From CBDBUR01 sp965209065 (lineage in GTDB: Bacteria; Pseudomonadota; Alphaproteobacteria; JAPOUT01; G958296285), in assembly GCA_965209065.1 (NCBI GenBank), contig OZ242373.1, forward strand, positions 1-64,000: 64,000 nucleotides of DNA, in the 5' to 3' direction. A program made the position numbers and the translations under genes. Numbering within the stretch: the stretch's first letter is position 1; every line of letters begins with the position of its first letter. The notes under the pieces are model-generated. The model was given only the letters and a program-made list of their open reading frames with translations. It made no database searches and was not told where the DNA came from. Of the stretch, positions 23,811 to 32,545 are shown piece after piece.

Positions 23811-25448
23811 ATGATTCACTTTGAAATATGGAAACAAGGCTTGATATTAGTCATTCTTGTGGTGGGGTTTTTGTTAGCCATGCCGAATGTTTGGTCGTCG
23901 GGAATGCGCTCGGCGTTGCAGGACTACTGGCCTAGCGAGGGACTTCATTTAGGATTGGATTTGCGCGGCGGCTCGCACCTTTTGCTCGAGGTTGATGTCA
24001 AGGCGGCGCACAAAGAAAGACTCGAAGCCCTACGTGGCGAAGTGCGCACCACCTTACGCAAAGAAGGCATAGGCTATCGCAATCTGCGCTCCACAGCGGC
24101 TGGCGTGCGCCTAGAGTTGCGCGACAACAAGCAAGCGCAAAAGGCGCGAGAAGTTTTACAGGCTATCACCGGGTTTTCGGGAAGCGACTTGCTTTCTGCT
24201 TTCACGCAGAGTCAGGGCGCTTTGCTGGTAGAGATAAATGCGCAGGGGCAAACGCTCATCACGCCGAACGAGGAGGCGCGGCGTGCGCAAAATTTGCTTG
24301 CCCTCACGCAATCGATAGAGGTGATACGCCGCCGTGTCGATGAGCTCGGCACAACCGAGCCAACCATTCAGCGACAAGGCGATGAGCGCATTCTCGTTCA
24401 AGTGCCGGGGCTTGATGACCCTGATAGGTTGAAGAAGCTAATCGGGCAAACGGCGAAATTATATTTTAAGCTCGTTTCGCGGCGCAGTGCTGAGCCGAAC
24501 AGAGCGCCGGCCGGCACCGAGCGTCTGCCGATGGCAGACGACCCGAGTCAGTCGGTGCTTTTAGAGCGCCGTGCTATTTTGAGTGGCGACAACTTAATTG
24601 ACGCGCAACCTGCTTTTGAGCAATTCACCAACCGCCCGATAGTTATCTTCCAGCTAGATACGGCGGGGGCAAGAAAATTTGGTGATATTACCACCAATAA
24701 TGTTGGCAGACCTTTCGCGATTATTTTGGATAATAAAGTCATCTCATCGCCGGTGATTAACGAGCCGATATTAGGCGGGCGCGCGCAGATAAGCGGTTCT
24801 TTCACCACGAAGGAGGCGAATGATTTAGCTATTTTATTACGTGCGGGTGCTTTGCCTGCGCCCTTGTATATTTTAGAGGAGCGCACGGTGGGACCGGAGC
24901 TTGGGGCGGATTCTATTCGCGCGGGTTCGTGGGCGGCAGTGATTGGACTTATGGCGGTGGTGATTTTTATTATTGTGGTTTATGGTCTGTTTGGTGTTTT
25001 TGCCAATATCGCTTTGTTTGTTAATTTGGTTTTGATTGTTGGCGTTCTGTCTTTGCTTCAAGCGACACTAACGCTGCCGGGCATTGCGGGCATTGTGCTT
25101 ACGATAGGTATGGCGGTTGATGCGAATGTGCTAATTTTTGAGCGTATCCGCGAGGAAATAGGCAATGGCAAAACGCCGATTAGCGCGATTGACGCAGGCT
25201 ATCGCCGCGCGCTCGGCACGATTGCTGATGCCAACATCACGACTTTTATCGCTGCGGCGGTCCTGTTCTTTATTGGTTCGGGTCCTGTGCGTGGCTTTGC
25301 GATAACGCTCGGCATTGGTATCATCAGCTCCGTTTGGACAGCTTTTATTCTAACGCGCTATCTAACTTACTTATGGATTAAGCTGCGCCGACCGCAAACC
25401 CTTCCGCTACGCACGATTACACCGATGATGTTGGAGGGCGCAAAATAA
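23811..25448 (+). CDS. secD: Protein translocase subunit SecD
   Basis: 545 residues. SecD works with SecF to drive late steps of Sec export using the proton gradient. It has an N-terminal membrane helix, the LGLDLRGGSHLLLEVD motif, a large periplasmic region with the LVQVPGLDDPDRLKKLIGQT segment, and a C-terminal five-helix block with GIVLTIGMAVDANVLIFERI and its conserved Asp. The ATG at 23811 is preferred over an in-frame codon at 23766, because homologues start near this point and the earlier stretch overlaps yajC and encodes a basic, unrelated peptide. The stop overlaps secF by one base. Confidence 0.97.
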   Translation: MIHFEIWKQGLILVILVVGFLLAMPNVWSSGMRSALQDYWPSEGLHLGLDLRGGSHLLLEVDVKAAHKERLEALRGEVRTTLRKEGIGYRNLRSTAAGVRLELRDNKQAQKAREVLQAITGFSGSDLLSAFTQSQGALLVEINAQGQTLITPNEEARRAQNLLALTQSIEVIRRRVDELGTTEPTIQRQGDERILVQVPGLDDPDRLKKLIGQTAKLYFKLVSRRSAEPNRAPAGTERLPMADDPSQSVLLERRAILSGDNLIDAQPAFEQFTNRPIVIFQLDTAGARKFGDITTNNVGRPFAIILDNKVISSPVINEPILGGRAQISGSFTTKEANDLAILLRAGALPAPLYILEERTVGPELGADSIRAGSWAAVIGLMAVVIFIIVVYGLFGVFANIALFVNLVLIVGVLSLLQATLTLPGIAGIVLTIGMAVDANVLIFERIREEIGNGKTPISAIDAGYRRALGTIADANITTFIAAAVLFFIGSGPVRGFAITLGIGIISSVWTAFILTRYLTYLWIKLRRPQTLPLRTITPMMLEGAK

Positions 25449-26368
25449 TGAAAACGCTCAATTTGATTCCGTCAGGTATAAGAACGCCGATATGTCAATA
25501 TCGTTATGTTTTTTACGCGCTGTCCGCCTTTTTGATGGCGGCGAGCATCGTGTTATTTTTCACGCGCGGGTTAAACTATGGCATAGACTTCAGCGGCGGC
25601 ACGCTCATTGAGCTATCGGCGAAAGAAGACATCAATTTGGCAGACCTGCGCGGCACATTGAACCGACTCAATCTTGGCGATGTTCAAGTGCAGCATTTCG
25701 GTTCGCCGAAGGAAGTTCTCATAAGAGTGGAGGGCAGTGCTTCAAGTCAAGACGGCACGGCGGCGCGCGAAGAAGCGAGTATCCAAAAAATTCGTGGGGC
25801 GCTCAAGGGGCAATATCAATTTCGCCGTGTGGAGGCGGTTGGACCAAAAATAAGCGGCGAGCTGATTTTTGCCGGCGTGCTGGCTGTTTTGATTGCCGTC
25901 GGGCTTGTGCTGGTTTATATTTGGATAAGGTTTGAATGGCAATTTTCGCTTGGCGCGGTGTTGGCTTTGCTTCACGATGTTGTGTTAACCATCGGCGTTT
26001 TTTCTCTGCTCCATTTTGAGTTCAACCTTTCGATTATCGCGGCACTGCTAACGATTGTGGGTTATTCGCTGAACGATACGGTTGTCGTCTATGACCGCGC
26101 GCGCGAGAACTTGCGTAAATATCGCAAAATGGAGCTAGATAATCTGCTGGATTTATCGATTGCGCAAACCCTGTCGCGCACGATTATGACCTCGCTAACC
26201 ACGCTTTTAGCCTTGCTCTCGCTTTATTTCTTTGGCGGCGAGGTGCTAAAGGGTTTTGCCTTCGCGATGATTTGGGGTATAATAACGGGAACTTATTCAT
26301 CTATCTTTATTGCTTCGCCCTTGCTGCTGATTACAAAAGTGAAACGCGACTGGCAAGCAACAAAATAA
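25448..26368 (+). CDS. secF: Protein translocase subunit SecF
   Basis: 306 residues with the N-terminal helix and LNYGIDFSGGTLIEL motif, a periplasmic P4-like domain, and five further helices including SIIAALLTIVGYSLNDTVVVYDR, the SecF counterpart of the conserved Asp region in SecD. TMTSLTTLLALLSLYFFGG-like segments close the family pattern. It shares TAATG with secD. The stop codon sits inside a perfect AAGGAGG ribosome-binding site for the small gene that follows. Confidence 0.97.
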   Translation: MKTLNLIPSGIRTPICQYRYVFYALSAFLMAASIVLFFTRGLNYGIDFSGGTLIELSAKEDINLADLRGTLNRLNLGDVQVQHFGSPKEVLIRVEGSASSQDGTAAREEASIQKIRGALKGQYQFRRVEAVGPKISGELIFAGVLAVLIAVGLVLVYIWIRFEWQFSLGAVLALLHDVVLTIGVFSLLHFEFNLSIIAALLTIVGYSLNDTVVVYDRARENLRKYRKMELDNLLDLSIAQTLSRTIMTSLTTLLALLSLYFFGGEVLKGFAFAMIWGIITGTYSSIFIASPLLLITKVKRDWQATK

Positions 26369-26379
26369 GGAGGACAGAG

Positions 26380-26541
26380 ATGGAAAATGAAACGAAAGAC
26401 TTTGAGAACCAAAACAAATGGGGCGAGGTGATGAGCACGCAAGACCATCTCAACACCTATAAGAGCTTCCTGCGTGTTTGCGTGGCTGTGGTAGCGGTGA
26501 GCGTTCTTGTGCTTGTCTTTATGGCTGCCTTTTTAACCTAA
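26380..26541 (+). CDS. Small membrane protein, aa3-type cytochrome oxidase subunit IV-like
   Basis: A 53-residue peptide: about 30 polar residues, then DHLNTYKSF and a single membrane helix (VCVAVVAVSVLVLVFMAAFL). The His, Tyr and Phe spacing just before the helix resembles the bacterial aa3-type oxidase subunit IV family (COX4_pro_2), a one-helix peptide of the oxidase complex. The ATG at 26380 is chosen because a perfect AAGGAGG (26367-26373) lies 6 bases ahead; the frame is open further upstream, but only inside secF. The other oxidase subunits are not in the window. The gene lies 14 bases before pntAA. Assignment rests on a short motif. Confidence 0.65.
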   Translation: MENETKDFENQNKWGEVMSTQDHLNTYKSFLRVCVAVVAVSVLVLVFMAAFLT

Positions 26542-26555
26542 CAGAGTCGAGCGAA

Positions 26556-27671
26556 ATGAAACTTGCCGCAATAGTTCAACCCGAAGATAGACGCACCGCG
26601 CTTGTGCCAGAGCTTGCGCCCAAATTTGCTGCTTTAGGCTTTCAGCTTGCCGCGCAACGCGGGGTCGGGCTTCAAGCTGGCTTTGCCGATGAGGAATATG
26701 AAAAGCAAGGCGTTGCTTTAGAAGATGACGACAAACTTCTACAAGATGCTGATATTGTTTTAACCACCACGCCGCCCTCTGCTGCGCTGATTGCTAAAAT
26801 GAAGAAGGGCGCAGGGGTTGCGGGCATGTTAAATCCTTATGGGGATAAAAGTTTTTTGGATAATTATGCGCAAGCGGGGGTATCGGCTTTTTCTTTGGAG
26901 CTTATGCCGCGCATTACGCGTGCGCAATCAATGGATATTTTGTCCTCGCAGTCTAATTTGGCGGGTTATAAAGCGGTGATAGATGGCGTGCAGTTGTTTG
27001 AGCGCGCGCTGCCAATGATGATGACGGCGGCAGGCACGATTGCCCCAGCGCGTGTTTTTGTGATGGGTGTTGGTGTTGCTGGGCTTCAAGCGATTGCGAC
27101 AGCAAAGCGTTTAGGGGCGATAGTTTCGGCAACCGATGTGCGCCCTGCGGTTAAAGAGCAGGTGGAAAGTCTCGGTGGTTCTTTTGTGATGGTGGAAGAC
27201 GAAGAGACGCAAGAAGCAGAAACGTCTGGTGGTTATGCGAAAGAGATGAGCGCTGATTATCAGCGCCGCCAGCAAGCCTTGATTGAGGAGACCATTAAAA
27301 CCCAAGATATTGTTATCTGCACGGCGCTTATTCCGGGCAGACCTGCGCCAAAACTTATCAGCGCGGAGATGGTGCGCTCGATGAAAGCCGGCGCGGTCAT
27401 TGTAGATATTGCTGCGGTTCAAGGCGGCAACTGCGAACTCACCCAAGACGGCAAAGTCGTCACGGAGGGTTTTGTTAAAATCGCCGGCTGGAGCAACCTC
27501 GCCGCCGCCCTTGCTAAAGATGCTTCCACGCTCTATTCGCGCAACTTGCTCAACTTCATTACTTTAATGGTGGATAAAGAAACCCAAGCAGTTAAAATAG
27601 ACTGGGACGATGAAATTTTCGCCAAAACAGCCCTCGTGAAAGAGGGTGCGCTGGTTGAAAGGGAGGGTTAA
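26556..27671 (+). CDS. pntAA: NAD(P) transhydrogenase subunit alpha part 1
   Basis: 371 residues forming the NAD(H)-binding domain I of the proton-pumping transhydrogenase. Visible marks are the N-terminal PEDRRTALVPELAPKF, the strongly conserved RITRAQSMDILSSQSNLAGY, and the nucleotide-binding VMGVGVAGLQAIATAKRLGA followed by TDVRP. The ATG at 26556 matches the family start; an open frame reaching back to 26478 overlaps the previous gene and is not used. No good ribosome-binding site precedes it. The three-gene split of the enzyme (alpha1, alpha2, beta) is typical of Rhodospirillum and other alphaproteobacteria. Confidence 0.96.
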   Translation: MKLAAIVQPEDRRTALVPELAPKFAALGFQLAAQRGVGLQAGFADEEYEKQGVALEDDDKLLQDADIVLTTTPPSAALIAKMKKGAGVAGMLNPYGDKSFLDNYAQAGVSAFSLELMPRITRAQSMDILSSQSNLAGYKAVIDGVQLFERALPMMMTAAGTIAPARVFVMGVGVAGLQAIATAKRLGAIVSATDVRPAVKEQVESLGGSFVMVEDEETQEAETSGGYAKEMSADYQRRQQALIEETIKTQDIVICTALIPGRPAPKLISAEMVRSMKAGAVIVDIAAVQGGNCELTQDGKVVTEGFVKIAGWSNLAAALAKDASTLYSRNLLNFITLMVDKETQAVKIDWDDEIFAKTALVKEGALVEREG

Positions 27672-27989
27672 ATGTTCGGAGTAGATTCAGTCATTTTGCT
27701 ATTGAGCATTTTCGTGTTGGCTATTTTTATTGGCTATTACGTTGTGTGGTCGGTAACGCCTGCGCTGCATACGCCTTTGATGTCGGTTACCAACGCCATT
27801 TCCTCTGTGATAGCGGTTTCCGCGCTTATCGCGCTCGGCGCGGGTGGAGAGGGAACGTCGCAACTCTTTTCACGCATTTTTGGCTTTGTTGCTTTGATGC
27901 TTGCTTTTGTCAATATCTTTGGCGGGTTTTTGGTAACGCAAAGAATGCTTAGTATGTATCGCAAAAAAGATAAAGAGGATAAATCGTGA
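27672..27989 (+). CDS. pntAB: NAD(P) transhydrogenase subunit alpha part 2
   Basis: A 105-residue membrane subunit, the short part of domain II. It contains a first helix (ILLLSIFVLAIFIGYYVVW), the conserved TPALHTPLMSVTNAISSVI, and two further helices ending FGGFLVTQRMLSMY. It starts immediately after the pntAA stop and its TGA overlaps the pntB ATG. Together with the helices of PntB it forms the proton channel. Confidence 0.96.
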   Translation: MFGVDSVILLLSIFVLAIFIGYYVVWSVTPALHTPLMSVTNAISSVIAVSALIALGAGGEGTSQLFSRIFGFVALMLAFVNIFGGFLVTQRMLSMYRKKDKEDKS

Positions 27990-29416
27990 TGGCGTGGCTT
28001 TCATCGCTAACCTTGCCACCGAATGTGGTGGCACTTTTATATTTAGCCTCCGCCGTGCTGTTTATTTTAGCCTTGCGCGGCTTGAGCTCGCCCGAAAGCT
28101 CGCGGCGCGGCAATACGTTCGGCATTATCGGTATGGTGCTTGCTTTAGGCACGACCTTGTTTTTATTAGAAGTGCGCGATGGCTTGGTTTGGGGGCTAAT
28201 AGCCCTTGCTTTGGTGATTGGCGGCGGGATAGGTATATTGATAGCGCGGGTTATACCGATGACCGCGATGCCTCAGCTCGTTGCGGCTTTTCACTCTCTG
28301 GTCGGTTTGAGCGCAGTGCTGGTTGCTTTTGCCGCGTGGTTTTCTCCCGAAGCCTTTGCGATTGGCGTGAAAAACAACATTGCGTCTTTAAGTCTGCTGG
28401 AGCTTTCTTTGGGGCTTGCGATAGGCGCGGTTACTTTTTCTGGCTCTGTGATTGCTTTTGCCAAACTTCAGGGAATTATGTCGGGCGCGCCGATTATGTT
28501 GCCCGCGCGTCATCTTATCAATTTGGCTTTGGGTATTTTTATTGTTGTCGCCATCGCTTTGATGAGCCTTGACGGACAATATCAAACGGACGAGCTTTTA
28601 TACGCGCTTGCGGGTGCTGCATTTCTGCTGGGCTTTTTGCTGATTATTCCTATTGGCGGAGCTGATATGCCGGTTGTTATTTCTATGTTGAATTCCTATT
28701 CGGGCTGGGCGGCGGCGGGTATTGGTTTTACGCTTTCCAATATGGCTTTGATTATTACTGGCGCTTTGGTTGGTTCTTCGGGTGCTATTTTGTCTTACAT
28801 TATGTGCCGTGCGATGAATCGCTCTTTTATCAGTGTTATCTTAGGCGGCTTTGGCGCTGATAGTAGTGCCGCGAGTGCGACTGCTGATGACAGACCAGTT
28901 AAGCAAGGCAGTGCCGATGACGCGGCTTTCATTATGAAAAACGCCAGCCATGTTATTATTGTGCCGGGTTATGGTATGGCGGTTGCTCAAGCCCAGCATG
29001 CGCTCAAAGAGATGACCGACTTGCTAAAGAAAAACCAAGTCAAAATATCTTACGCTATTCACCCGGTTGCGGGCAGGATGCCGGGACATATGAATGTGCT
29101 GCTCGCGGAGGCGAACGTGCCTTATGACGAGGTGTTTGAGCTAGAAGATATTAACTCTGCCTTTCGCCAAGCGGATGTTGCTTTTGTGATAGGGGCGAAT
29201 GATGTTACCAATCCCGCCGCGCGTGATGATTCCTCTAGCCCTATTTATGGCATGCCGGTTTTAGATGTGGATAAGGCTTCTACGGTTTTATTTGTTAAAC
29301 GCTCGATGGCGGCGGGCTATGCGGGCATTGGCAACGAGCTTTTCTACCGCGATAACACGATGATGTTGTTTGATGATGCTAAAAAGATGGTAGAAGGTAT
29401 AAATAAATCGCTTTAA
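27989..29416 (+). CDS. pntB: NAD(P) transhydrogenase subunit beta
   Basis: 475 residues: about eight membrane helices (domain II) followed by the soluble NADP(H)-binding domain III. Domain III is recognised by HVIIVPGYGMAVAQAQHAL, YAIHPVAGRMPGHMNVLLAE, and VIGANDVTNPAA. The enzyme uses the proton gradient to reduce NADP+ with NADH. A GTG three bases earlier could also serve as the start; the ATG that overlaps the pntAB stop (TGATG) is preferred. The gene converges on rpsU, with only three bases between the two stops. Confidence 0.97.
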   Translation: MAWLSSLTLPPNVVALLYLASAVLFILALRGLSSPESSRRGNTFGIIGMVLALGTTLFLLEVRDGLVWGLIALALVIGGGIGILIARVIPMTAMPQLVAAFHSLVGLSAVLVAFAAWFSPEAFAIGVKNNIASLSLLELSLGLAIGAVTFSGSVIAFAKLQGIMSGAPIMLPARHLINLALGIFIVVAIALMSLDGQYQTDELLYALAGAAFLLGFLLIIPIGGADMPVVISMLNSYSGWAAAGIGFTLSNMALIITGALVGSSGAILSYIMCRAMNRSFISVILGGFGADSSAASATADDRPVKQGSADDAAFIMKNASHVIIVPGYGMAVAQAQHALKEMTDLLKKNQVKISYAIHPVAGRMPGHMNVLLAEANVPYDEVFELEDINSAFRQADVAFVIGANDVTNPAARDDSSSPIYGMPVLDVDKASTVLFVKRSMAAGYAGIGNELFYRDNTMMLFDDAKKMVEGINKSL

Positions 29417-29419
29417 GAG

Positions 29420-29653
29420 TTAGCGAATAATGAACCCTTTACCGGTAATCCCTTCACGTAGTGCGCGTTTGCGCGCGAGCTTATTGGCGCGTCTGATTGC
29501 TTCGCTTCGTTCGCGTGCGCGTTTTTCGGCGGGTTTTTCGTAGTGTCCGCGTAGTTTTATCTCGCGGAAAATGCCCTCGCGGTGCATTTTCCGTTTCAGC
29601 ACCTTGAGTGCTTGCTCTACATTATTATTGCGCACGCTAACGCCAACTGACAT
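29420..29653 (-). CDS. rpsU: 30S ribosomal protein S21
   Basis: 77 residues, very basic: VSVGV-type N-terminus (SVGVSVRNNNVEQALKVLKR), then KMHREGIFREIKLRGHYEKP and an Arg/Lys-rich helical tail. S21 helps base-pairing between 16S rRNA and the mRNA leader at initiation. The ATG follows AAGGAT by 6 bases, so this gene itself has a leader. The divergent COQ9 neighbour is a conserved alphaproteobacterial pairing. A weak hairpin (TCGCT/AGCGA, 29408-29426) spans the convergent junction with pntB but lacks a T-run. Confidence 0.97.
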   Translation of the reverse strand: MSVGVSVRNNNVEQALKVLKRKMHREGIFREIKLRGHYEKPAEKRARERSEAIRRANKLARKRALREGITGKGFIIR

Positions 29654-29712
29654 AAGAATCCTTCGGTTGATTTACCCTTTTGTAGCACTTTTTGTTTTCA
29701 TTGTCTATATGA

Positions 29713-29718
29713 TATAAT
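29713..29718 (+). promoter_or_regulatory. Extended -10 promoter element of the COQ9-family gene
   Basis: A perfect TATAAT preceded by TGA (TGnTATAAT) ends 5 bases before the ATG of the COQ9-like gene. Normal start-site spacing puts the first transcribed base on or next to the A of the start codon, predicting a leaderless mRNA. The -35 box is weak (TTGTTT at 29692, spacing 15), as usual for extended -10 promoters. Confidence 0.65.
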
Positions 29719-29723
29719 GTTTT

Positions 29724-30311
29724 ATGGAAGAAATAAGGCAAAAGCTATTGGCGCGCGCGCTCGAGAGCCTAGAGGGAGGGAGCTGGGCGCAGCTTAGCCT
29801 CGACAATTTAGCAAAAAGCGCCGAAGTAGCACCCGCGGAGGCTAAATTATGCTTTGAGCGTGGCATTTTGGATATCGTGCTTTATCATCTGCGGCAGGGA
29901 GATGAGGCATTAAAAAAGCCTGAGGGGCAAAAAATAAGAGAAAAAATAGCTGAGCTCATTTGGCAAAGAGTGCGCACCAGCAACAGGGAGCGGACGCAAA
30001 AGACCGCGCAGTTTTTGAGCCTGCCGATACATTTAGCCTCCGCGTCTAAAGCGCTTTGGCGCACGACCGATGCCATCTGGCAACAAGCCGAAGCGCAAGG
30101 CTCTGCCGATTTTAGCTATTACACAAAACGCGCGAGTCTTGCCGCGCTTTATTCTCAAGTGCTTTTATTTTACCTATCACCGCAAGGCAAGGAAGACGAG
30201 GCGGTGAAAAAATTTATCGCCGATAAAATAGATTTATTATTAAAAACGATGAAAGCGTTAGGAGGGTTTGTTCAAGGCGCAGAGAAAAAACCTAATCGAG
30301 AATCTGCGTGA
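29724..30311 (+). CDS. COQ9 family ubiquinone-biosynthesis protein
   Basis: 195 residues, all-helical, related to TetR-fold proteins. COQ9 binds lipids and presents the quinone precursor to the hydroxylase COQ7 in ubiquinone synthesis. The N-terminal helix-turn-helix-like part (SWAQLSLDNLAKSAEVAPAEA) and the C-terminal family signature DFSYYTKRASLAALYSQVL are clear. Its 3' end overlaps that of the convergent purK by 20 bases. No ribosome-binding site precedes the ATG, which lies just 5 bases after a perfect -10 box. Confidence 0.88.
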   Translation: MEEIRQKLLARALESLEGGSWAQLSLDNLAKSAEVAPAEAKLCFERGILDIVLYHLRQGDEALKKPEGQKIREKIAELIWQRVRTSNRERTQKTAQFLSLPIHLASASKALWRTTDAIWQQAEAQGSADFSYYTKRASLAALYSQVLLFYLSPQGKEDEAVKKFIADKIDLLLKTMKALGGFVQGAEKKPNRESA

Positions 30312-31338
30312 TATGACCCATCTTGCGTCCGTCTCGCGCTTCGCCCTTATCGTAAAGATGAATAAAAGTATTGGGTTCGTTTTGCCACGCGCGCCAGTCG
30401 TCCGCGCCGATAAGATTTATCATTCTACTTTTTTTAATCGGCAAAGGAGAGGCAAGGGGCATAGAGCTTATCGCGCGTAGGTGTTGAGTGAATTGACTAT
30501 GCGCCGTTCCTTCAATCGTCCAGTGGTAAGAATTATGAACGCGCGGGGCTAACTCATTCACGCATAGGGCTTCGCCCACCTTAAAGGTTTCCACCGCCAG
30601 CACACCGACATAATCTAACTGCTCGGCAACGGTGCGCACCAGCGCGAGCCCTTCTTCTTTCAACGCAGGGCTTATAATAGCAGGCGCATGGGCTTCGCGC
30701 AAAATGCCATCGCGGTGAAAGGTTTCAACGGGAGGATAAAACATAATCTCGCCTTGGGGTGAGCGCGCGCAGACAAAGGCAATCTCCTTGTCAAAAATTT
30801 CTTGTGATTCAATAATGACGCCGCCATTATGCGCGGTGCTTAATGTTTCAATAGCTTGCGGAAGGTCTTGCGGGGTGCGCGCAACCCTCTGCCCCTTGCC
30901 GTCATAGCCAAACCGCCGCGTTTTCACAATCACTGGAAAAGACATCGCCGCAGGAAGCGGGTTATTATCCGTCCATTTTGCCGTCCGAATGCCAAGCGCG
31001 TTAAGAAAAGTCTTTTCTTCTTTTCTATCTTGGGTTATGGCAAGGGCTTGCGGCGAAGGAAAAAAGCCTTCAGGCTTCAGCTTGTGTAAAAAGGTGGCAC
31101 TTTCAAGCGGGATATTCTCAAACTCAAAGGTGATGATGTCATTTTCTTGGGCGAATTTTTCTAACGCGGCTTTGTCTTCATAAGCGGCTAGGGTATGCTT
31201 GTCGGCGACTTCAAGCGCGCAAGCGGTTTTTTCGGGGCAGAAAATATGCGTGGTGAGGTTTAAGTCGCGCGCCGCAAAAGCAAGCATCCGTCCAAGCTGT
31301 CCGCCACCGAGAATGCCAATCCGCTTTTGCCCCGCCAT
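30292..31338 (-). CDS. purK: 5-(carboxyamino)imidazole ribonucleotide synthase
   Basis: 348-residue ATP-grasp enzyme of purine synthesis that makes N5-CAIR from AIR, ATP and bicarbonate. Family marks are the N-terminal IGILGGGQLGRMLAFAA, the lid region VKTRRFGYDGKGQ, and the ELAPRVHNSYHWTIEGTAHSQF active-site segment. The gene is 9 bases downstream of purE; together they form the usual purEK pair, with purE first. Length is typical. Confidence 0.97.
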   Translation of the reverse strand: MAGQKRIGILGGGQLGRMLAFAARDLNLTTHIFCPEKTACALEVADKHTLAAYEDKAALEKFAQENDIITFEFENIPLESATFLHKLKPEGFFPSPQALAITQDRKEEKTFLNALGIRTAKWTDNNPLPAAMSFPVIVKTRRFGYDGKGQRVARTPQDLPQAIETLSTAHNGGVIIESQEIFDKEIAFVCARSPQGEIMFYPPVETFHRDGILREAHAPAIISPALKEEGLALVRTVAEQLDYVGVLAVETFKVGEALCVNELAPRVHNSYHWTIEGTAHSQFTQHLRAISSMPLASPLPIKKSRMINLIGADDWRAWQNEPNTFIHLYDKGEARDGRKMGHITQILD

Positions 31339-31347
31339 TGTTCGTCT

Positions 31348-31836
31348 CTATTTGGGGCTAAGCGGCACAGAATCGGTTTGCTTTTTCAACCACAGCTCCA
31401 ACCTTTGCGCGAGTGCCTTATCAGAAGTGGCAAGCACTTTAGCCGCCAGCAAAGCCGCGTTGGCAGCTCCGTTGATAGCAAGCGTGCCAACCGGAACCCC
31501 TTTCGGCATTTGCGCGATAGATAGAAGGCTATCTAACCCCGAAAGCGATTTGCTTTCAATCGGAACGCCAAAAACCGGTAAGGGAGAAAGGGCTGCCAAC
31601 ATACCGGGTAAATGGGCAGCACCGCCTGCGCCGGCAATAATAATTTTAACGCCATTTGCTTTGGCTTCTTTGGCGAAGGTATAAAGTCTATCGGGGGTTC
31701 GGTGCGCGGAAACGATATGCACCGAGTGCGAGATTTTGAGTTTTTGTAAAATGCTCGCCGCTTCTTTCATCACCTGCCAGTCCGATTGCGAACCCATCAC
31801 AATTTTCACTTCTTGAGTAGGGCGTGCTTTAGCCAT
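31348..31836 (-). CDS. purE: 5-(carboxyamino)imidazole ribonucleotide mutase
   Basis: 162 residues of the class I PurE family, which converts N5-CAIR to CAIR. The N-terminal VKIVMGSQSDWQVM loop binds phosphate, VSAHRTPDRLY is the conserved His-containing active-site loop, and IIAGAGGAAHLPGMLAAL is the third. It is followed by purK. Its start overlaps the end of the trcR gene by eight bases, so it is probably translationally coupled to rpmE and trcR upstream. Confidence 0.97.
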   Translation of the reverse strand: MAKARPTQEVKIVMGSQSDWQVMKEAASILQKLKISHSVHIVSAHRTPDRLYTFAKEAKANGVKIIIAGAGGAAHLPGMLAALSPLPVFGVPIESKSLSGLDSLLSIAQMPKGVPVGTLAINGAANAALLAAKVLATSDKALAQRLELWLKKQTDSVPLSPK

Positions 31837-32545
31837 TTTCCTCTAGCGTTCCATCGGTTAGGTTGTTCTCGTTATCATTTGCCATTTCTGTTTCTTGCTC
31901 CTGCTCTATTTCTTGCTCCAGTTCTTGTTCTGGTGCTTGCCCCGATTCCTGTTCTGGTTCTTGCTCCTGCATTTGTTTTTCGGCGCGTCTTTCGGCGCGT
32001 TTTTTTGCTTTTTCGCGGCTTTCTAAACGGCGTGCGCCTAGCTGCACGGCTTCATCGAGTGCTTTTTGCGAGCAAAGCCCTAAAGAAACAGGATCAACTG
32101 GTTTAATGCTTGGAGCATTCCAGTGGGTTCGGTCGCGCACGGTTGAAATGGTTGATTTTGTTGTGCCAATCAGTTTGCTTACTTGCCCGTCGCTAATTTC
32201 GGGGTGATTTCTAAGCAGCCACGCGATTGCGTCAGGTCTATCGCGGCGGCGGCTCACGGGAGTGTAGCGTGGTTGCCTGCGTTTCTTTTCGTTATTATTG
32301 ACTGCCTGCTCATCTAGCTCCAATTTTGTATTGGAATCTTTTTGGCATCGCTCGATAATTTCAAGCGTGAGCTGCCCGCTTGCTATGGGGTCGAACCCTT
32401 TGACGCCGTAAGCCACGTCCTCGTTGGCGATGCCTTCCACCTCTAGTTTGTGGAGGCCGCAAAAATCAGCAATCTGTTCAAAGGTGAGGCTTGTGTTATC
32501 AATAAGCCAGACAGCGGTCGCGGTTGGCATCAGAGGTTTGTTCAT
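31829..32545 (-). CDS. trcR: DUF1013 protein, cell-cycle regulator TrcR family
   Basis: 238 residues. The first 190 or so match DUF1013: PLMPTATAVWLIDNTSLTFEQIADFCGLH opens it with a helix-turn-helix, followed by VKGFDPIASGQLT and a second DNA-binding-like part (HPEISDGQVSKLIGTT, then STISTVRDR). The family is restricted to alphaproteobacteria and includes the transcriptional regulator TrcR. The last 50 residues are an acidic, Gln/Glu-rich tail of QEQEPEQ-type repeats, probably disordered and not part of the usual domain. The start overlaps the rpmE stop in ATGA and the end overlaps purE. Confidence 0.85.
   Translation of the reverse strand: MNKPLMPTATAVWLIDNTSLTFEQIADFCGLHKLEVEGIANEDVAYGVKGFDPIASGQLTLEIIERCQKDSNTKLELDEQAVNNNEKKRRQPRYTPVSRRRDRPDAIAWLLRNHPEISDGQVSKLIGTTKSTISTVRDRTHWNAPSIKPVDPVSLGLCSQKALDEAVQLGARRLESREKAKKRAERRAEKQMQEQEPEQESGQAPEQELEQEIEQEQETEMANDNENNLTDGTLEENG

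Noticed and set aside
27994..28572. 192-codon frame inside pntB in another frame
   Set aside because: pntB is a clear full-length match; the second frame is Cys/Arg/Phe-rich with no family match.
31786..32207. Frames opposite the Gln/Glu-rich tail of the TrcR-like gene
   Set aside because: They are the complement of GAA/CAA-type repeat codons and read as repeated Pro/Val/Leu or Ser/Cys; shadows of the real gene.
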